In this document: positions 16,771-25,021 of the stretch, piece after piece | How the letters are laid out: every line of letters begins with the position of its first letter | How positions within the stretch are numbered: the first letter of the stretch is position 1 | Assembly: GCA_910588535.1 (NCBI GenBank) | Contig: CAJUOO010000020.1 | Coordinates: 1 to 49,326 of the forward strand | From: an uncultured Lachnospiraceae bacterium | GTDB lineage: Bacteria; Bacillota; Clostridia; Lachnospirales; Lachnospiraceae | Direction: 5' to 3' | DNA length: 49,326 nucleotides | Program-made: the position numbers and the translations under genes | The notes under the pieces: model-generated | Told to the model about the DNA's origin: nothing | Database searches by the model: none | Seen by the model: the letters and a program-made list of their open reading frames with translations, nothing else

Positions 16771-16808
16771 AATAAAGAATACTTTATTGGAAAAAGATAT
16801 ATATCTTT
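16771..16808 (-). terminator. Candidate weak terminator of fba
   Basis: Two adjacent AT-only hairpins just after the fba stop: AAAGATAT/ATATCTTT (16793-16808) and AATAAAG/CTTTATT (16771-16788), with short T stretches on the minus strand. Stability is low, so read-through toward glnN is possible. Confidence 0.4.
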
Positions 16809-16823
16809 CTAAACAGGGATCTA

Positions 16824-17687
16824 TTATGCTTTATTCACAGATCCAAACAGTTCCATCTTCTCTTTTACAGTGGCCTTAATAGCCTCTGTGCCGGGTGCAA
16901 GAAGCTTTCTGGGATCAAATCCCTTGCCTTGTAGATCCTTTCCTGCTTCAATATACTCGCGGGTAGCCGCTGCAAAGGAAAGCTGGCACTCAGTGTTGAC
17001 ATTGATCTTTGCCACGCCAAGAGAGATCGCCTTCTTGATCATATCCTCTGGAATTCCTGTACCACCGTGCAGAACCAGTGGCATATCCCCCGTCAGCTCC
17101 TGAACGGCTGCCAGAGTCTCAAAGCTCAAGCCCTTCCAATTTTCGGGATACTTGCCATGTATATTTCCAATGCCTGCCGCCAACATAGTGACACCGAGAT
17201 CAGCTATCTCTTTACATTCTTTTGGGTCTGCGCACTCGCCTGCGCCTACCACGCCGTCCTCTTCTCCGCCGATAGAACCCACCTCTGCCTCAAGGGACAT
17301 TCCCTTCTTCTCACAGATATCTACCAACTCACGTGTCTTTGCCACATTTTCCTCAATCGGGTAATGAGAGCCGTCAAACATTATAGAAGAGAAGCCTGCC
17401 TCCACACACTTTAAGCATCCTTCATACGTACCATGATCCAGATGGAGTGCAACTGGAACTGTGATCTTCATCTCCTCCATCATGCCATTCACCATGCCAA
17501 CTACTGTCTTAAAGCCTGTCATATACTTGCCAGCACCTTCTGATACTCCCAGAATAACTGGGGAATTCATCTCCTGTGCTGTGGCGAGCACTGCCTTTGT
17601 CCACTCCAGATTATTGATATTAAACTGACCAACTGCATACTTCCCTGCTTTTGCTTTCTTGAGCATTTCTTTTGCTGAAACCAACAT
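16824..17687 (-). CDS. fba: Class II fructose-1,6-bisphosphate aldolase
   Basis: A 287-residue zinc-dependent aldolase that splits fructose 1,6-bisphosphate into dihydroxyacetone phosphate and glyceraldehyde 3-phosphate in glycolysis. Seen: LHLDHGTYE (81-89) with the catalytic Asp and zinc His, FDGSHYP, the GNIHGKYP zinc region, and LVLHGGTGIP near 207-216. Length is normal for the class IIB group. The start at 17687 (MLVSAKEM) has GGAGG about 10 bases upstream; an in-frame ATG 8 codons earlier lacks a site. A strong promoter lies upstream, so it is the first gene of its transcript. Tagatose-bisphosphate aldolase is a less likely alternative. Confidence 0.92.
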   Translation of the reverse strand: MLVSAKEMLKKAKAGKYAVGQFNINNLEWTKAVLATAQEMNSPVILGVSEGAGKYMTGFKTVVGMVNGMMEEMKITVPVALHLDHGTYEGCLKCVEAGFSSIMFDGSHYPIEENVAKTRELVDICEKKGMSLEAEVGSIGGEEDGVVGAGECADPKECKEIADLGVTMLAAGIGNIHGKYPENWKGLSFETLAAVQELTGDMPLVLHGGTGIPEDMIKKAISLGVAKINVNTECQLSFAAATREYIEAGKDLQGKGFDPRKLLAPGTEAIKATVKEKMELFGSVNKA

Positions 17688-17743
17688 ATTCTCTCTACCT
17701 CCATTCATCATTCTGCTGCACTACAGCGCAAGCTTATGCGCTC

Positions 17744-17772
17744 ATTATACCATTTTCCCTCTTAAATTGGAA
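17744..17772 (-). promoter_or_regulatory. fba promoter
   Basis: On the minus strand TTCCAA (17767-17772), 17 bases, TATAAT (17744-17749). A small GCGCA/TGCGC hairpin follows in the leader (17727-17742). Confidence 0.6.
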
Positions 17773-17788
17773 TAGACATGCTACATTT

Positions 17789-20296
17789 TTATTCTTCATA
17801 AGTTAAAAATTCATTTCCAGCACTGCGAAATAACTCTGTGCCATCTTCAAGCCCTACTTTATATCTTCTTCCCGAAGTGTCCAAAAGCAGAGCATTATAG
17901 GCGTCAAATCCAATTACCAGCACATATGCATCCTCAGACAGCCTCGCGAGCACAGGTCTGCCGCTGTCCACAAAATAAAGCACCTGTTTTAAGCTGCATC
18001 CTGTCAGATCAACCGCCTGCTGCCTCAGTCCTTCATTCACAATCTCTATCGCAAGCTTTCCCTGCATCAGCTTATTTTCGCTGTCTGTAAAGCCTCCTGC
18101 AAATCTTAACATGGCATCCAAGGCTATTGCGAGTGAGCTGTCCTCTGAATCTGGAAGATTGACGGACAAGGTGACACTTGTATTTTTATTTCCCCTTCTC
18201 CAAATATAGCTGCCGTCTGCTCCAACTACCGCTCCTGCCTGCTCATCTGCCACTCGTATTGCCTCTGATACGTCATCCGAAGCCTCCCAAAGCTTTCCCT
18301 TCGCATACACATAATACGCATAATCCATCTGTCCGTTTGTTATCAGAAGCCTCTTGTCCCCAGAATATAGAATTTCTCTTGCATAAATTACCTTAAGACT
18401 CTTCCCTTCTGTGTTGGCGGATAAATTAATCCCTGCCTCCTTTTTCTTAAGCTCTGTCGCCACCATGGAAACGGAGATCTCTGCATCACCAGAAACAGTA
18501 TTGTTTGTGATAACATCCTCGTCTGCTTCCTTATAAGCGCCTGCCTCTGTCTTCTGAAAGCGGGTAAGAGTGATCATGTTTGATTCTATCTTAGCCTCCG
18601 TAAAATAATATCCTTCTTTATAATAGCTTCCCACCTGACGATTGTTGCTGTCCACAATAGACAGTCTTGACATATAAGTGCGCAGTTCTCCTGTAATTGT
18701 TCTCTTAATATCCTCCTCCAACACACTTCCATAGACCAGATCATTTTCAATAAACCCGATAACCTGTATCATCTCCCCCTGCGAGTTTATTGTATCCTCT
18801 GTATTTGTATCAAGAGAAAGCTTTTTTATCTCAAAAGACTTTCGAATATCCCGCTGAGGCTGCCACGCAACAATATTCCCCTCTTTATTCATCACATAGC
18901 TCCCTCTCTCCAGTCCTTCTATCAATCTTATATATTCTAAACTTCCAATATCCACAGAATAGAGATTTCCCTCCATCAGAAAGCACAGATGATTTTTCGG
19001 CGTAATGTAAAACAGATCCCCCAAGCTCTCCTTTAAACAGGCAAATGATTTCTCACTGGGAAGAAAGAATACTTCCTCCACCCTTTGACTTTCCTCTTGA
19101 TAAGAATATAACGTAACTCCCACATTTCCTTCATGATAGCCTCGATTCATATAGCCATATACAATAAAATGTAGATTACCCTTCTCATCAATCTTTACTG
19201 GCTTTATCTCATGTTGGTTATAATCTGCTCTTACCCCATCATCGCCTGAATCGCGGAAAGAAAATACACAGTACAATGTATTATTGCGATTATCGTACTT
19301 CCAAAGCTCCCTCTCCTTTACAAATACCGTCCATCTTCCATCCTTGCTGGTGATAATAGGAATATCTGTATTTGAGGAAATCCCAAGATTAATGCGGCCT
19401 GATGTTACATTTTCGCTGACTGCCCGAATCTTCTGATCCATCGTCCTCTCATAAGTTAGAAGGTATGTGCGATCTGGTGTAAAATTTGTCCGATAAAATT
19501 CTGTGACATTGCAGATCTCCGTTGTGCCGTACATATTTTTAATCTGAACCTGATATTCAAGACGAAAGCTGGTAATATTTCCGTTAATATCCGTGATGGT
19601 GGGAACCGGCTCTGCCACCCGAACTGGCGCAAGCTGTCCCCATGTAATCTGATCAAAGCTGGAATATATGGTAACATTTCCAAAGTTTGTGTTATCTCCC
19701 TTCGGCCCAGATTCCAGATACATAATCAGGCTTTCTGCCTCCTCCTTCTGGAAGGTTTTTCTGCTGAAATCCAGCACATAGGCAAGCTTTTCCTCCATCT
19801 GCTCCACACCTGTCAAAATTCTGGTATAGTACAGAATATCATCGCCTTCCTCTACAGTCAGCTGAAGTGTGAGGAGGTATTCCTCCCCCGCCTCAATTAG
19901 ATTCTCAAGCTTTAATACAGCATCCACCGCTCCCTTGCTTTCTGTCCATTCCTCCAATAATGTCCGCTCTATCAATCTCTCCTTATCAAGGCTTCTAACC
20001 TCATAGGAAATCCCTGTCAGTTTTTTTCCATAAGTGTCAACTGAGATTCTCAGCTCCCGATCTGGTCTGACTGGTGTGAGGGAATCACGCATACTCGCTG
20101 CATCCATCTCCATTCTATAACCATGTAATCTGTTAATTCTCTCTCCTTCGTATAACATATAAACCACCGGAAGTGATGCCTCGTCCATAAGAACAGCCTC
20201 TCCGGCAGGTTTTTTGTTCTGATAGAAATATACGCACGCAAACACTACTGCAAATGCAAAAAGCAGCAGCCCGATTCTGATCATTAGCTTCTTCAT
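17789..20296 (-). CDS. Large membrane-anchored protein with a C-terminal papain-like (C39-like) region
   Basis: 835 residues, not assigned to a named family. One membrane anchor (about 5-25) precedes a large outside part. Residues 30-290 look beta-rich. Residues 310-640 show repeated short strands (ITSKDGRWTVFVKERELWKYD and similar) compatible with a beta-propeller. The last ~110 residues (SSLAIALDAMLRF, DLTGCSLKQVLYFVDSGRPVLA, DAYVLVIGFDAYNALLLD) recall a C39 peptidase-like fold. The usual Cys is Ser and the usual His before VxVGYD is Tyr or Ala, so peptidase activity is doubtful. The start at 20296 has AGGA 8 bases upstream. It follows the methyltransferase gene by 26 bases. Confidence 0.7.
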   Translation of the reverse strand: MKKLMIRIGLLLFAFAVVFACVYFYQNKKPAGEAVLMDEASLPVVYMLYEGERINRLHGYRMEMDAASMRDSLTPVRPDRELRISVDTYGKKLTGISYEVRSLDKERLIERTLLEEWTESKGAVDAVLKLENLIEAGEEYLLTLQLTVEEGDDILYYTRILTGVEQMEEKLAYVLDFSRKTFQKEEAESLIMYLESGPKGDNTNFGNVTIYSSFDQITWGQLAPVRVAEPVPTITDINGNITSFRLEYQVQIKNMYGTTEICNVTEFYRTNFTPDRTYLLTYERTMDQKIRAVSENVTSGRINLGISSNTDIPIITSKDGRWTVFVKERELWKYDNRNNTLYCVFSFRDSGDDGVRADYNQHEIKPVKIDEKGNLHFIVYGYMNRGYHEGNVGVTLYSYQEESQRVEEVFFLPSEKSFACLKESLGDLFYITPKNHLCFLMEGNLYSVDIGSLEYIRLIEGLERGSYVMNKEGNIVAWQPQRDIRKSFEIKKLSLDTNTEDTINSQGEMIQVIGFIENDLVYGSVLEEDIKRTITGELRTYMSRLSIVDSNNRQVGSYYKEGYYFTEAKIESNMITLTRFQKTEAGAYKEADEDVITNNTVSGDAEISVSMVATELKKKEAGINLSANTEGKSLKVIYAREILYSGDKRLLITNGQMDYAYYVYAKGKLWEASDDVSEAIRVADEQAGAVVGADGSYIWRRGNKNTSVTLSVNLPDSEDSSLAIALDAMLRFAGGFTDSENKLMQGKLAIEIVNEGLRQQAVDLTGCSLKQVLYFVDSGRPVLARLSEDAYVLVIGFDAYNALLLDTSGRRYKVGLEDGTELFRSAGNEFLTYEE

Positions 20297-20322
20297 CCAC
20301 AATTTCCTTTAATCGAATTCTA

Positions 20323-21459
20323 TTATTCTAGCAGCTTTCCAATGGTAGGACTGGCTTGAAAAAATTCCTCTATTTTCCTTATCTGTTCTATATTATCCGC
20401 AGCTTTCCCAGTAAAAATACCGCGGATCAAAATATTCTTCGGTGTATGTTCCATGTCAATAAATTCTAAAAGCTGTGTCCGATACCCTCTACTTTCCAAA
20501 TATTCTGCTCGCAGAGCATCTGTGAGCAATGCTGCCATACGCTCTTTCACTATCCCATAACTTAACACGGAATCAAGCAGTTCGTTCTTGATCTGCTTAT
20601 TGAGCTCATGCTGGCAGCAGGGCACAGATAAAATAACTCTCGCTCCCCATTTTACTGCCTTTGCCAGTGCATAATCCGTAGCAGTATCACAGGCATGAAG
20701 CGTGATTACCATATCTGCTCTGTCTATCCCCTCATAGGAAGCAATATCTCCCTGCAAAAACTGGAGCTTTTCATAGCCATACTTCACACGTAGCCTATTA
20801 CAGTTATCTATCACATCTGCCTTCCGGTCCAGACCTATCACACGCAGATCATAATGTTTCAACACTTGAAGGTAATAATACACCGCAAAGGTAAGATACG
20901 ACTTACCACACCCAAAATCCAAAATGATAAGTTCCCTGTCCCTCGGAAGCTCCGGCAGAATATCTTCTATAAACTCTAAAAATCGATTGATCTGCCGGAA
21001 TTTATCATATTTTGCCCGGATTATCTTTCCCTCGGCACTCATCACTCCCAGATCAATCAAAAATGGAACTGGTACTCCCTCTTCAAGAATATAATTCTTC
21101 TTTCGGTTGTGCTCCATAGCATAGGGATCTCTTTTTGTCTCCTGTGCCTTGATACGAAAAGTGAGATGTCCATACTTATTAGATAAAACTGTAACAATCT
21201 CTGTCTCTGTCGTAATCTGCCCCTGCTTAAACTCCTCCCTTAGAGCTCTCTCCACCTCCAAGGCAGCCTCCTGTGCACTCATATTCTTATGAAATACCTT
21301 CTCTCCAATAAAGCTCGTCTGCTGAAAGCAAAGCTTGTCATTTAACAAGATAGGGCGCAGCCTAATCTTAGAAACTTCCCCTTTCTTCTTTGGATTGCTC
21401 AGTACCATCTGTATGCATCTATTATTAAAAAAAGAAGCCAGTGCTTCATATTGCTTCAT
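20323..21459 (-). CDS. SAM-dependent methyltransferase
   Basis: 378 residues. The first ~160 are a separate domain rich in Lys/Glu, perhaps for substrate binding (RLRPILLNDKLCFQQ and following). Then comes a Rossmann methyltransferase: motif I ELIILDFGCGKSYLTFAV (about 178-195), GLDRK at strand 2, FLQGDI, and MVITLHACDTATDYAL. SVPCCQHELNKQ resembles the Methyltransf_32 group with its CC-H stretch. Substrate unknown, perhaps RNA or protein. ATG at 21459 is chosen for GGAG 6 bases upstream; in-frame ATGs at 21474 and 21486 are alternatives. A terminator 56 bases upstream leaves little room for a separate promoter. Confidence 0.78.
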   Translation of the reverse strand: MKQYEALASFFNNRCIQMVLSNPKKKGEVSKIRLRPILLNDKLCFQQTSFIGEKVFHKNMSAQEAALEVERALREEFKQGQITTETEIVTVLSNKYGHLTFRIKAQETKRDPYAMEHNRKKNYILEEGVPVPFLIDLGVMSAEGKIIRAKYDKFRQINRFLEFIEDILPELPRDRELIILDFGCGKSYLTFAVYYYLQVLKHYDLRVIGLDRKADVIDNCNRLRVKYGYEKLQFLQGDIASYEGIDRADMVITLHACDTATDYALAKAVKWGARVILSVPCCQHELNKQIKNELLDSVLSYGIVKERMAALLTDALRAEYLESRGYRTQLLEFIDMEHTPKNILIRGIFTGKAADNIEQIRKIEEFFQASPTIGKLLE

Positions 21460-21514
21460 AATACTCTCCATTTCTCTTAAAAACATACTCCCTATCCAAA
21501 AACCCTCTACCCAC

Positions 21515-21560
21515 AAAAAAGCCATAGAAACCAGTACCAACGATCGATATGGTTTCCATG
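21515..21560 (-). terminator. Intrinsic terminator between proline-rich and methyltransferase genes
   Basis: On the minus strand CATGGAAACCA (21560-21550) pairs with TGGTTTCTATG (21533-21523), one G-U, followed after GC by six T (21520-21515). It probably ends the ATP synthase/proline-rich transcript. Confidence 0.7.
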
Positions 21561-21673
21561 ACTATATTGTAAGGTTTTTGCAAAAAAAGCTCAACCATTT
21601 TTTTCCTTTAATTTCTAAAATTTCTATTATCAGGTAATAAAATTATCCTTTTCCTGAGAAAACAACACCCTTA

Positions 21674-22222
21674 TCAGGGTATTCTCCTCCTTCTGCACCT
21701 TCCATTCCGGTATCTGCAGCGCCTGCGATACATCTCATCAAACAACAGGGCTCGTATCGTATCCTGAAGCCAATTATTTCTCCTTGGCGGTGGAGGCGGC
21801 ATACCCGGCCCCGGCGGTGGCGGAGGTGGCATGCCCGGTCCCGGCGGACGCCACGGTCTTCTTGCCATTGTTTCATAAACTTCCTCTATCTCCACAGGAT
21901 TCACTTTATTCCATATATGATTACAAAGCTTAAATAACATTAAGTTATCCGGGTGCTCATCAAACATAATACTGCCTTCATACTCAAGCTTGTCGCACTC
22001 TTCCTCTATCACAGATAAAATATGTTTCATCTTCTCTGGGTAAAGCTGCCTCATATATTCATAATCGCGTTGATTTTCCTCCTCTGCTTCCAGCCCGTCA
22101 TTCATTGGAAATGCCATGTAATAAGGAATTGGCGCGCCGCGTTTGGTTTTCATAGGCTCGCCCATCTCCGATTGGCCGTTATCCATTGTGCGTACTTTAT
22201 GATTATAAGAATAATACACCAT
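21674..22222 (-). CDS. Proline-rich protein with Arg-rich C-terminus, function unknown
   Basis: 182 residues. Residues 45-110 are acidic and helical (EYMRQLYPEKMKHILSVIEEECDKLEYE, split here). Residues 123-145 carry PGPGMPPPPP twice in tandem, and the DNA repeats too. The tail is LLFDEMYRRRC with RCRRRR. Similar small proteins with YPE...EEECDRMEY and a Cys/Arg tail are common in Lachnospiraceae; a spore-coat role is possible but unproven. AGGAG lies 5 bases before the ATG. The mRNA can form a hairpin that hides this ATG (22214-22265). It may be read through from atpC, as I see no terminator between. Confidence 0.6.
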   Translation of the reverse strand: MVYYSYNHKVRTMDNGQSEMGEPMKTKRGAPIPYYMAFPMNDGLEAEEENQRDYEYMRQLYPEKMKHILSVIEEECDKLEYEGSIMFDEHPDNLMLFKLCNHIWNKVNPVEIEEVYETMARRPWRPPGPGMPPPPPPGPGMPPPPPRRNNWLQDTIRALLFDEMYRRRCRYRNGRCRRRRIP

Positions 22223-22265
22223 GCTCACTCCTGACTATTTTACAATCAGTATATGCATGGTGTAT
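22214..22265 (-). promoter_or_regulatory. mRNA hairpin covering the start codon of the proline-rich gene
   Basis: ATACACCATG (22256-22265 on the minus strand) pairs perfectly with CATGGTGTAT (22214-22223), which contains the ATG start. The Shine-Dalgarno AGGAG lies in the 32-base loop, where CTGA/TCAG can add a second short stem. This could limit translation. Confidence 0.5.
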
Positions 22266-22308
22266 CATATTTGATTCTCTCTATTCTATGCTTTTGTATT
22301 TGTTTTGC

Positions 22309-22713
22309 CTATCTATGCTTTGACAGCTCAATACGTGTCAGGGAACGGCGAAGCGCAAGCTCAGCTCTGGCTACATCCAGATTTGGCTCATTGGTGTTCA
22401 GCCTTCGCTCTGCGCGGATTCTTGCCTCCTCTGCACGGTTTATATCTATCTCCTCCGGCCACTCCGCCACTTCCGCCATCAGAGTCACCTTATCCTGCAA
22501 AATCACAGCAAAGCCGGCATGTACTGCTGCCTCCCGAACGGACCCCTCCTCATGAATCTTCACAATACCGGGCTCCAATGTCGTGGTGACGGGAAGATGC
22601 CTCGCATAGACACCTATCTGTCCCTCACCGGTATTCATCTCCACCATGGACACCTGCCCATCATAGAAAATACGGTTTGGGGATATAATCTGTAGTTGAA
22701 ATAATTCAGCCAT
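22309..22713 (-). CDS. atpC: ATP synthase F1 epsilon subunit
   Basis: 134 residues. Rotor-stalk subunit that couples F1 to the c-ring and can inhibit ATP hydrolysis. N-terminal beta-sandwich (FQLQIISPNRIFYDG, GVYARHLPVTTTLEPG) and C-terminal helical hairpin (INRAEEARIRAERRL). Length is typical. It is the last gene of the atp operon, 31 bases after atpD. Confidence 0.95.
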   Translation of the reverse strand: MAELFQLQIISPNRIFYDGQVSMVEMNTGEGQIGVYARHLPVTTTLEPGIVKIHEEGSVREAAVHAGFAVILQDKVTLMAEVAEWPEEIDINRAEEARIRAERRLNTNEPNLDVARAELALRRSLTRIELSKHR

Positions 22714-22744
22714 TTCTCACTCTTCCCTCATTTCCCGTGATAGC

Positions 22745-24136
22745 TTATTTGCATCTTGCAAGAACATCATCAATATTGCCGGCATTTAAGAAATAGCTCT
22801 CAGGAACCTCGTCATGTTTTCCTTCCAGAATCTCTTTAAAGCCCTGTATTGTCTCACTGATCGGAACATACTTTCCTTCCATGCCAGTGAACTGCCCTGC
22901 CACAAAGAATGGCTGGGACAGGAAACGCTGTATCTTTCTGGCTCTCGCCACGGTAAGCTTATCCTCCTCGGACAACTCATCCATACCAAGAATCGCGATA
23001 ATATCCTGCAATTCCTTATATCTTTGCAGAATCTCCTGCACTCCTCTGGCTACCTGATAATGCTCCTCACCCACAATTCTCGGATCAAGGATTCTCGAAG
23101 TTGACTCCAGCGGATCTACTGCCGGATATATACCAAGCTCCACTATAGAACGCGACAATACTGTCGTGGCATCCAGATGGGCAAACGTAGTTGCCGGAGC
23201 TGGGTCAGTCAAGTCGTCTGCTGGCACATAAACCGCCTGAACAGACGTGATGGAACCATTCTTGGTGGAGGTGATGCGCTCCTGCAAAGCTCCCATCTCT
23301 GTCTGCAGTGTAGGCTGATACCCTACTGCGGAAGGCATACGTCCAAGCAGAGCAGAAACCTCTGATCCTGCCTGTGTAAAACGGAAAATATTATCTATAA
23401 ACAAAAGAACATCTTTTCCGCCCTTATCACGGAAATACTCTGCCATGGTAAGACCAGTAAGTCCCACTCTCATTCTAGCTCCCGGCGGCTCATTCATCTG
23501 ACCAAATACCATGGTAGTCTTGCTGATAACGCCAGATTCCTTCATCTCATAATATAGGTCATTTCCCTCACGGGTACGCTCACCAACACCGGTAAATACC
23601 GAATATCCGCCGTGCTCTGTCGCTATATTACGGATAAGCTCCTGAATAAGTACCGTCTTTCCCACACCTGCTCCTCCGAACAGTCCAATCTTACCACCTT
23701 TCTGGTAAGGACAGAGAAGATCCACAACCTTGATCCCTGTCTCCAGCATCTCTGTGGAAGTGGATTGCTCCTCAAAGGAAGGTGCCTGTCTGTGAATCGG
23801 ATAATGCTCCACATCCTCTGGTGCAGGAAGATTATCAATCGGATTCCCCAATACGTTGAACATACGGCCAAGTGTATTCTCTCCCACAGGAACTGTGATC
23901 GGTGCTCCGGTTGCCACAGCGTCCATTCCTCTGACAAGACCATCGGTAGGTCCCATCGCGATACAGCGCACAGTGTCGTCTCCCAGATGTTGAGAAACCT
24001 CCACCACTAAAGTACCTTGATTCTTTGTTTCTATCTTAATCGCTTCATTGATTTCGGGCAGCTTTCCTTCCGTAAATTTTACGTCGAGAACCGCGCCGAT
24101 AATCTGCGTAATCTTACCGACATTTAACTCTGCCAT
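22745..24136 (-). CDS. atpD: ATP synthase F1 beta subunit
   Basis: 463 residues. Catalytic subunit of the F-type ATP synthase. Walker A GGAGVGKT (154-161), catalytic Glu in GERTREGND, Walker B LLFIDNIFRF, and the conserved DELSEEDK (DELSEED lever) near 380. The start has a good ribosome site 17 bases after atpG. Confidence 0.98.
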   Translation of the reverse strand: MAELNVGKITQIIGAVLDVKFTEGKLPEINEAIKIETKNQGTLVVEVSQHLGDDTVRCIAMGPTDGLVRGMDAVATGAPITVPVGENTLGRMFNVLGNPIDNLPAPEDVEHYPIHRQAPSFEEQSTSTEMLETGIKVVDLLCPYQKGGKIGLFGGAGVGKTVLIQELIRNIATEHGGYSVFTGVGERTREGNDLYYEMKESGVISKTTMVFGQMNEPPGARMRVGLTGLTMAEYFRDKGGKDVLLFIDNIFRFTQAGSEVSALLGRMPSAVGYQPTLQTEMGALQERITSTKNGSITSVQAVYVPADDLTDPAPATTFAHLDATTVLSRSIVELGIYPAVDPLESTSRILDPRIVGEEHYQVARGVQEILQRYKELQDIIAILGMDELSEEDKLTVARARKIQRFLSQPFFVAGQFTGMEGKYVPISETIQGFKEILEGKHDEVPESYFLNAGNIDDVLARCK

Positions 24137-24152
24137 TTCATCACTCCTTCTT

Positions 24153-25007
24153 CTAGTTTATAGCCTCTGCACCAGCAATGATCTCCGTCAGCTCTTGTGT
24201 GATGGAGCTCTGTCTTGCACGGTTATACTTAAGCGACAAATCGGCGAGCATTTCTTCTGCATTGCTTGTCGCAGAATCCATCGCCTGCATTCTCGCACCA
24301 TTTTCACTGGCAACTGCCTCAATCAAGCCGCCATAAATCAGGCTGCACACATATTTAGGAATAATCTCGTCAAGAACCTCTTCTTCCTCCGGCTCATAAT
24401 TCATCGGAATCTGACGCTCCTGAGCCTGATCCTTCTTCTCTATCTCGATTGGAAGAAGCTTGATAAGCTTCGGCTCATGACTTACCGTATTCTTGAAGGA
24501 AGTGTAGGCAAGATAGATCTCCCCTATCTCATTTTGTGTAAAAGCATCTAACACTTTTTTTCCTATCTCCCTCGCATCTTGGTAAATGGGTTCATTGATC
24601 ACATCTGAATAGTCCGCAGCAATCTCATATCCCCGCCTTGCCAGAATGTCCTTTCCTTTTCTTCCTATGGCGTAAACCTGAATCTGTTCCTTTGGGATCT
24701 CCCCATTTGTGAGCAGCTTTGTAATATTGGTGTTGTAGCCGCCTGCCAGTCCACGATTAGAAGTAATGACAATAACAGCCTTCTTATTTGAACTTCCCTT
24801 TTTAAGATATGGATGATCAATATTGGAAGACCTTGAAAGCATCTCAGAGATTGTGGCATACATCGCATCTGAATATGGTTTGGTATGCTCCGCCCTTGTC
24901 TTTGCCTTTTGCAGCTTTACGGTAGAAACCAGCTTCATGGCTTTCGTTATCTGTCCGGTACTTTGTATACTCGTTTTACGTCTTTGAATATCCCTCATTG
25001 ACGCCAT
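24153..25007 (-). CDS. atpG: ATP synthase F1 gamma subunit
   Basis: 284 residues. Central rotor shaft. N-terminal helix MASMRDIQRRKTSIQSTGQITKAM (residues 1-24, split in motif terms as RDIQRRK and QITKAM) and C-terminal ENGARMQAMDSATSNAEEM plus the final YNRARQSSITQELTEI, all family hallmarks. It is 14 bases from atpA. Confidence 0.97.
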   Translation of the reverse strand: MASMRDIQRRKTSIQSTGQITKAMKLVSTVKLQKAKTRAEHTKPYSDAMYATISEMLSRSSNIDHPYLKKGSSNKKAVIVITSNRGLAGGYNTNITKLLTNGEIPKEQIQVYAIGRKGKDILARRGYEIAADYSDVINEPIYQDAREIGKKVLDAFTQNEIGEIYLAYTSFKNTVSHEPKLIKLLPIEIEKKDQAQERQIPMNYEPEEEEVLDEIIPKYVCSLIYGGLIEAVASENGARMQAMDSATSNAEEMLADLSLKYNRARQSSITQELTEIIAGAEAIN

Positions 25008-25021
25008 GATATCACCCTTTT

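Noticed and set aside
17727..17742. GCGCA/TGCGC hairpin as a possible riboswitch before fba
   Set aside because: Only five base pairs and too short a leader for any known riboswitch.
21643..21876. 77-residue ORF over the proline-rich gene
   Set aside because: Alternative frame of the GC-rich proline repeat; the 182-residue frame has the ribosome site and the composition of a real protein.
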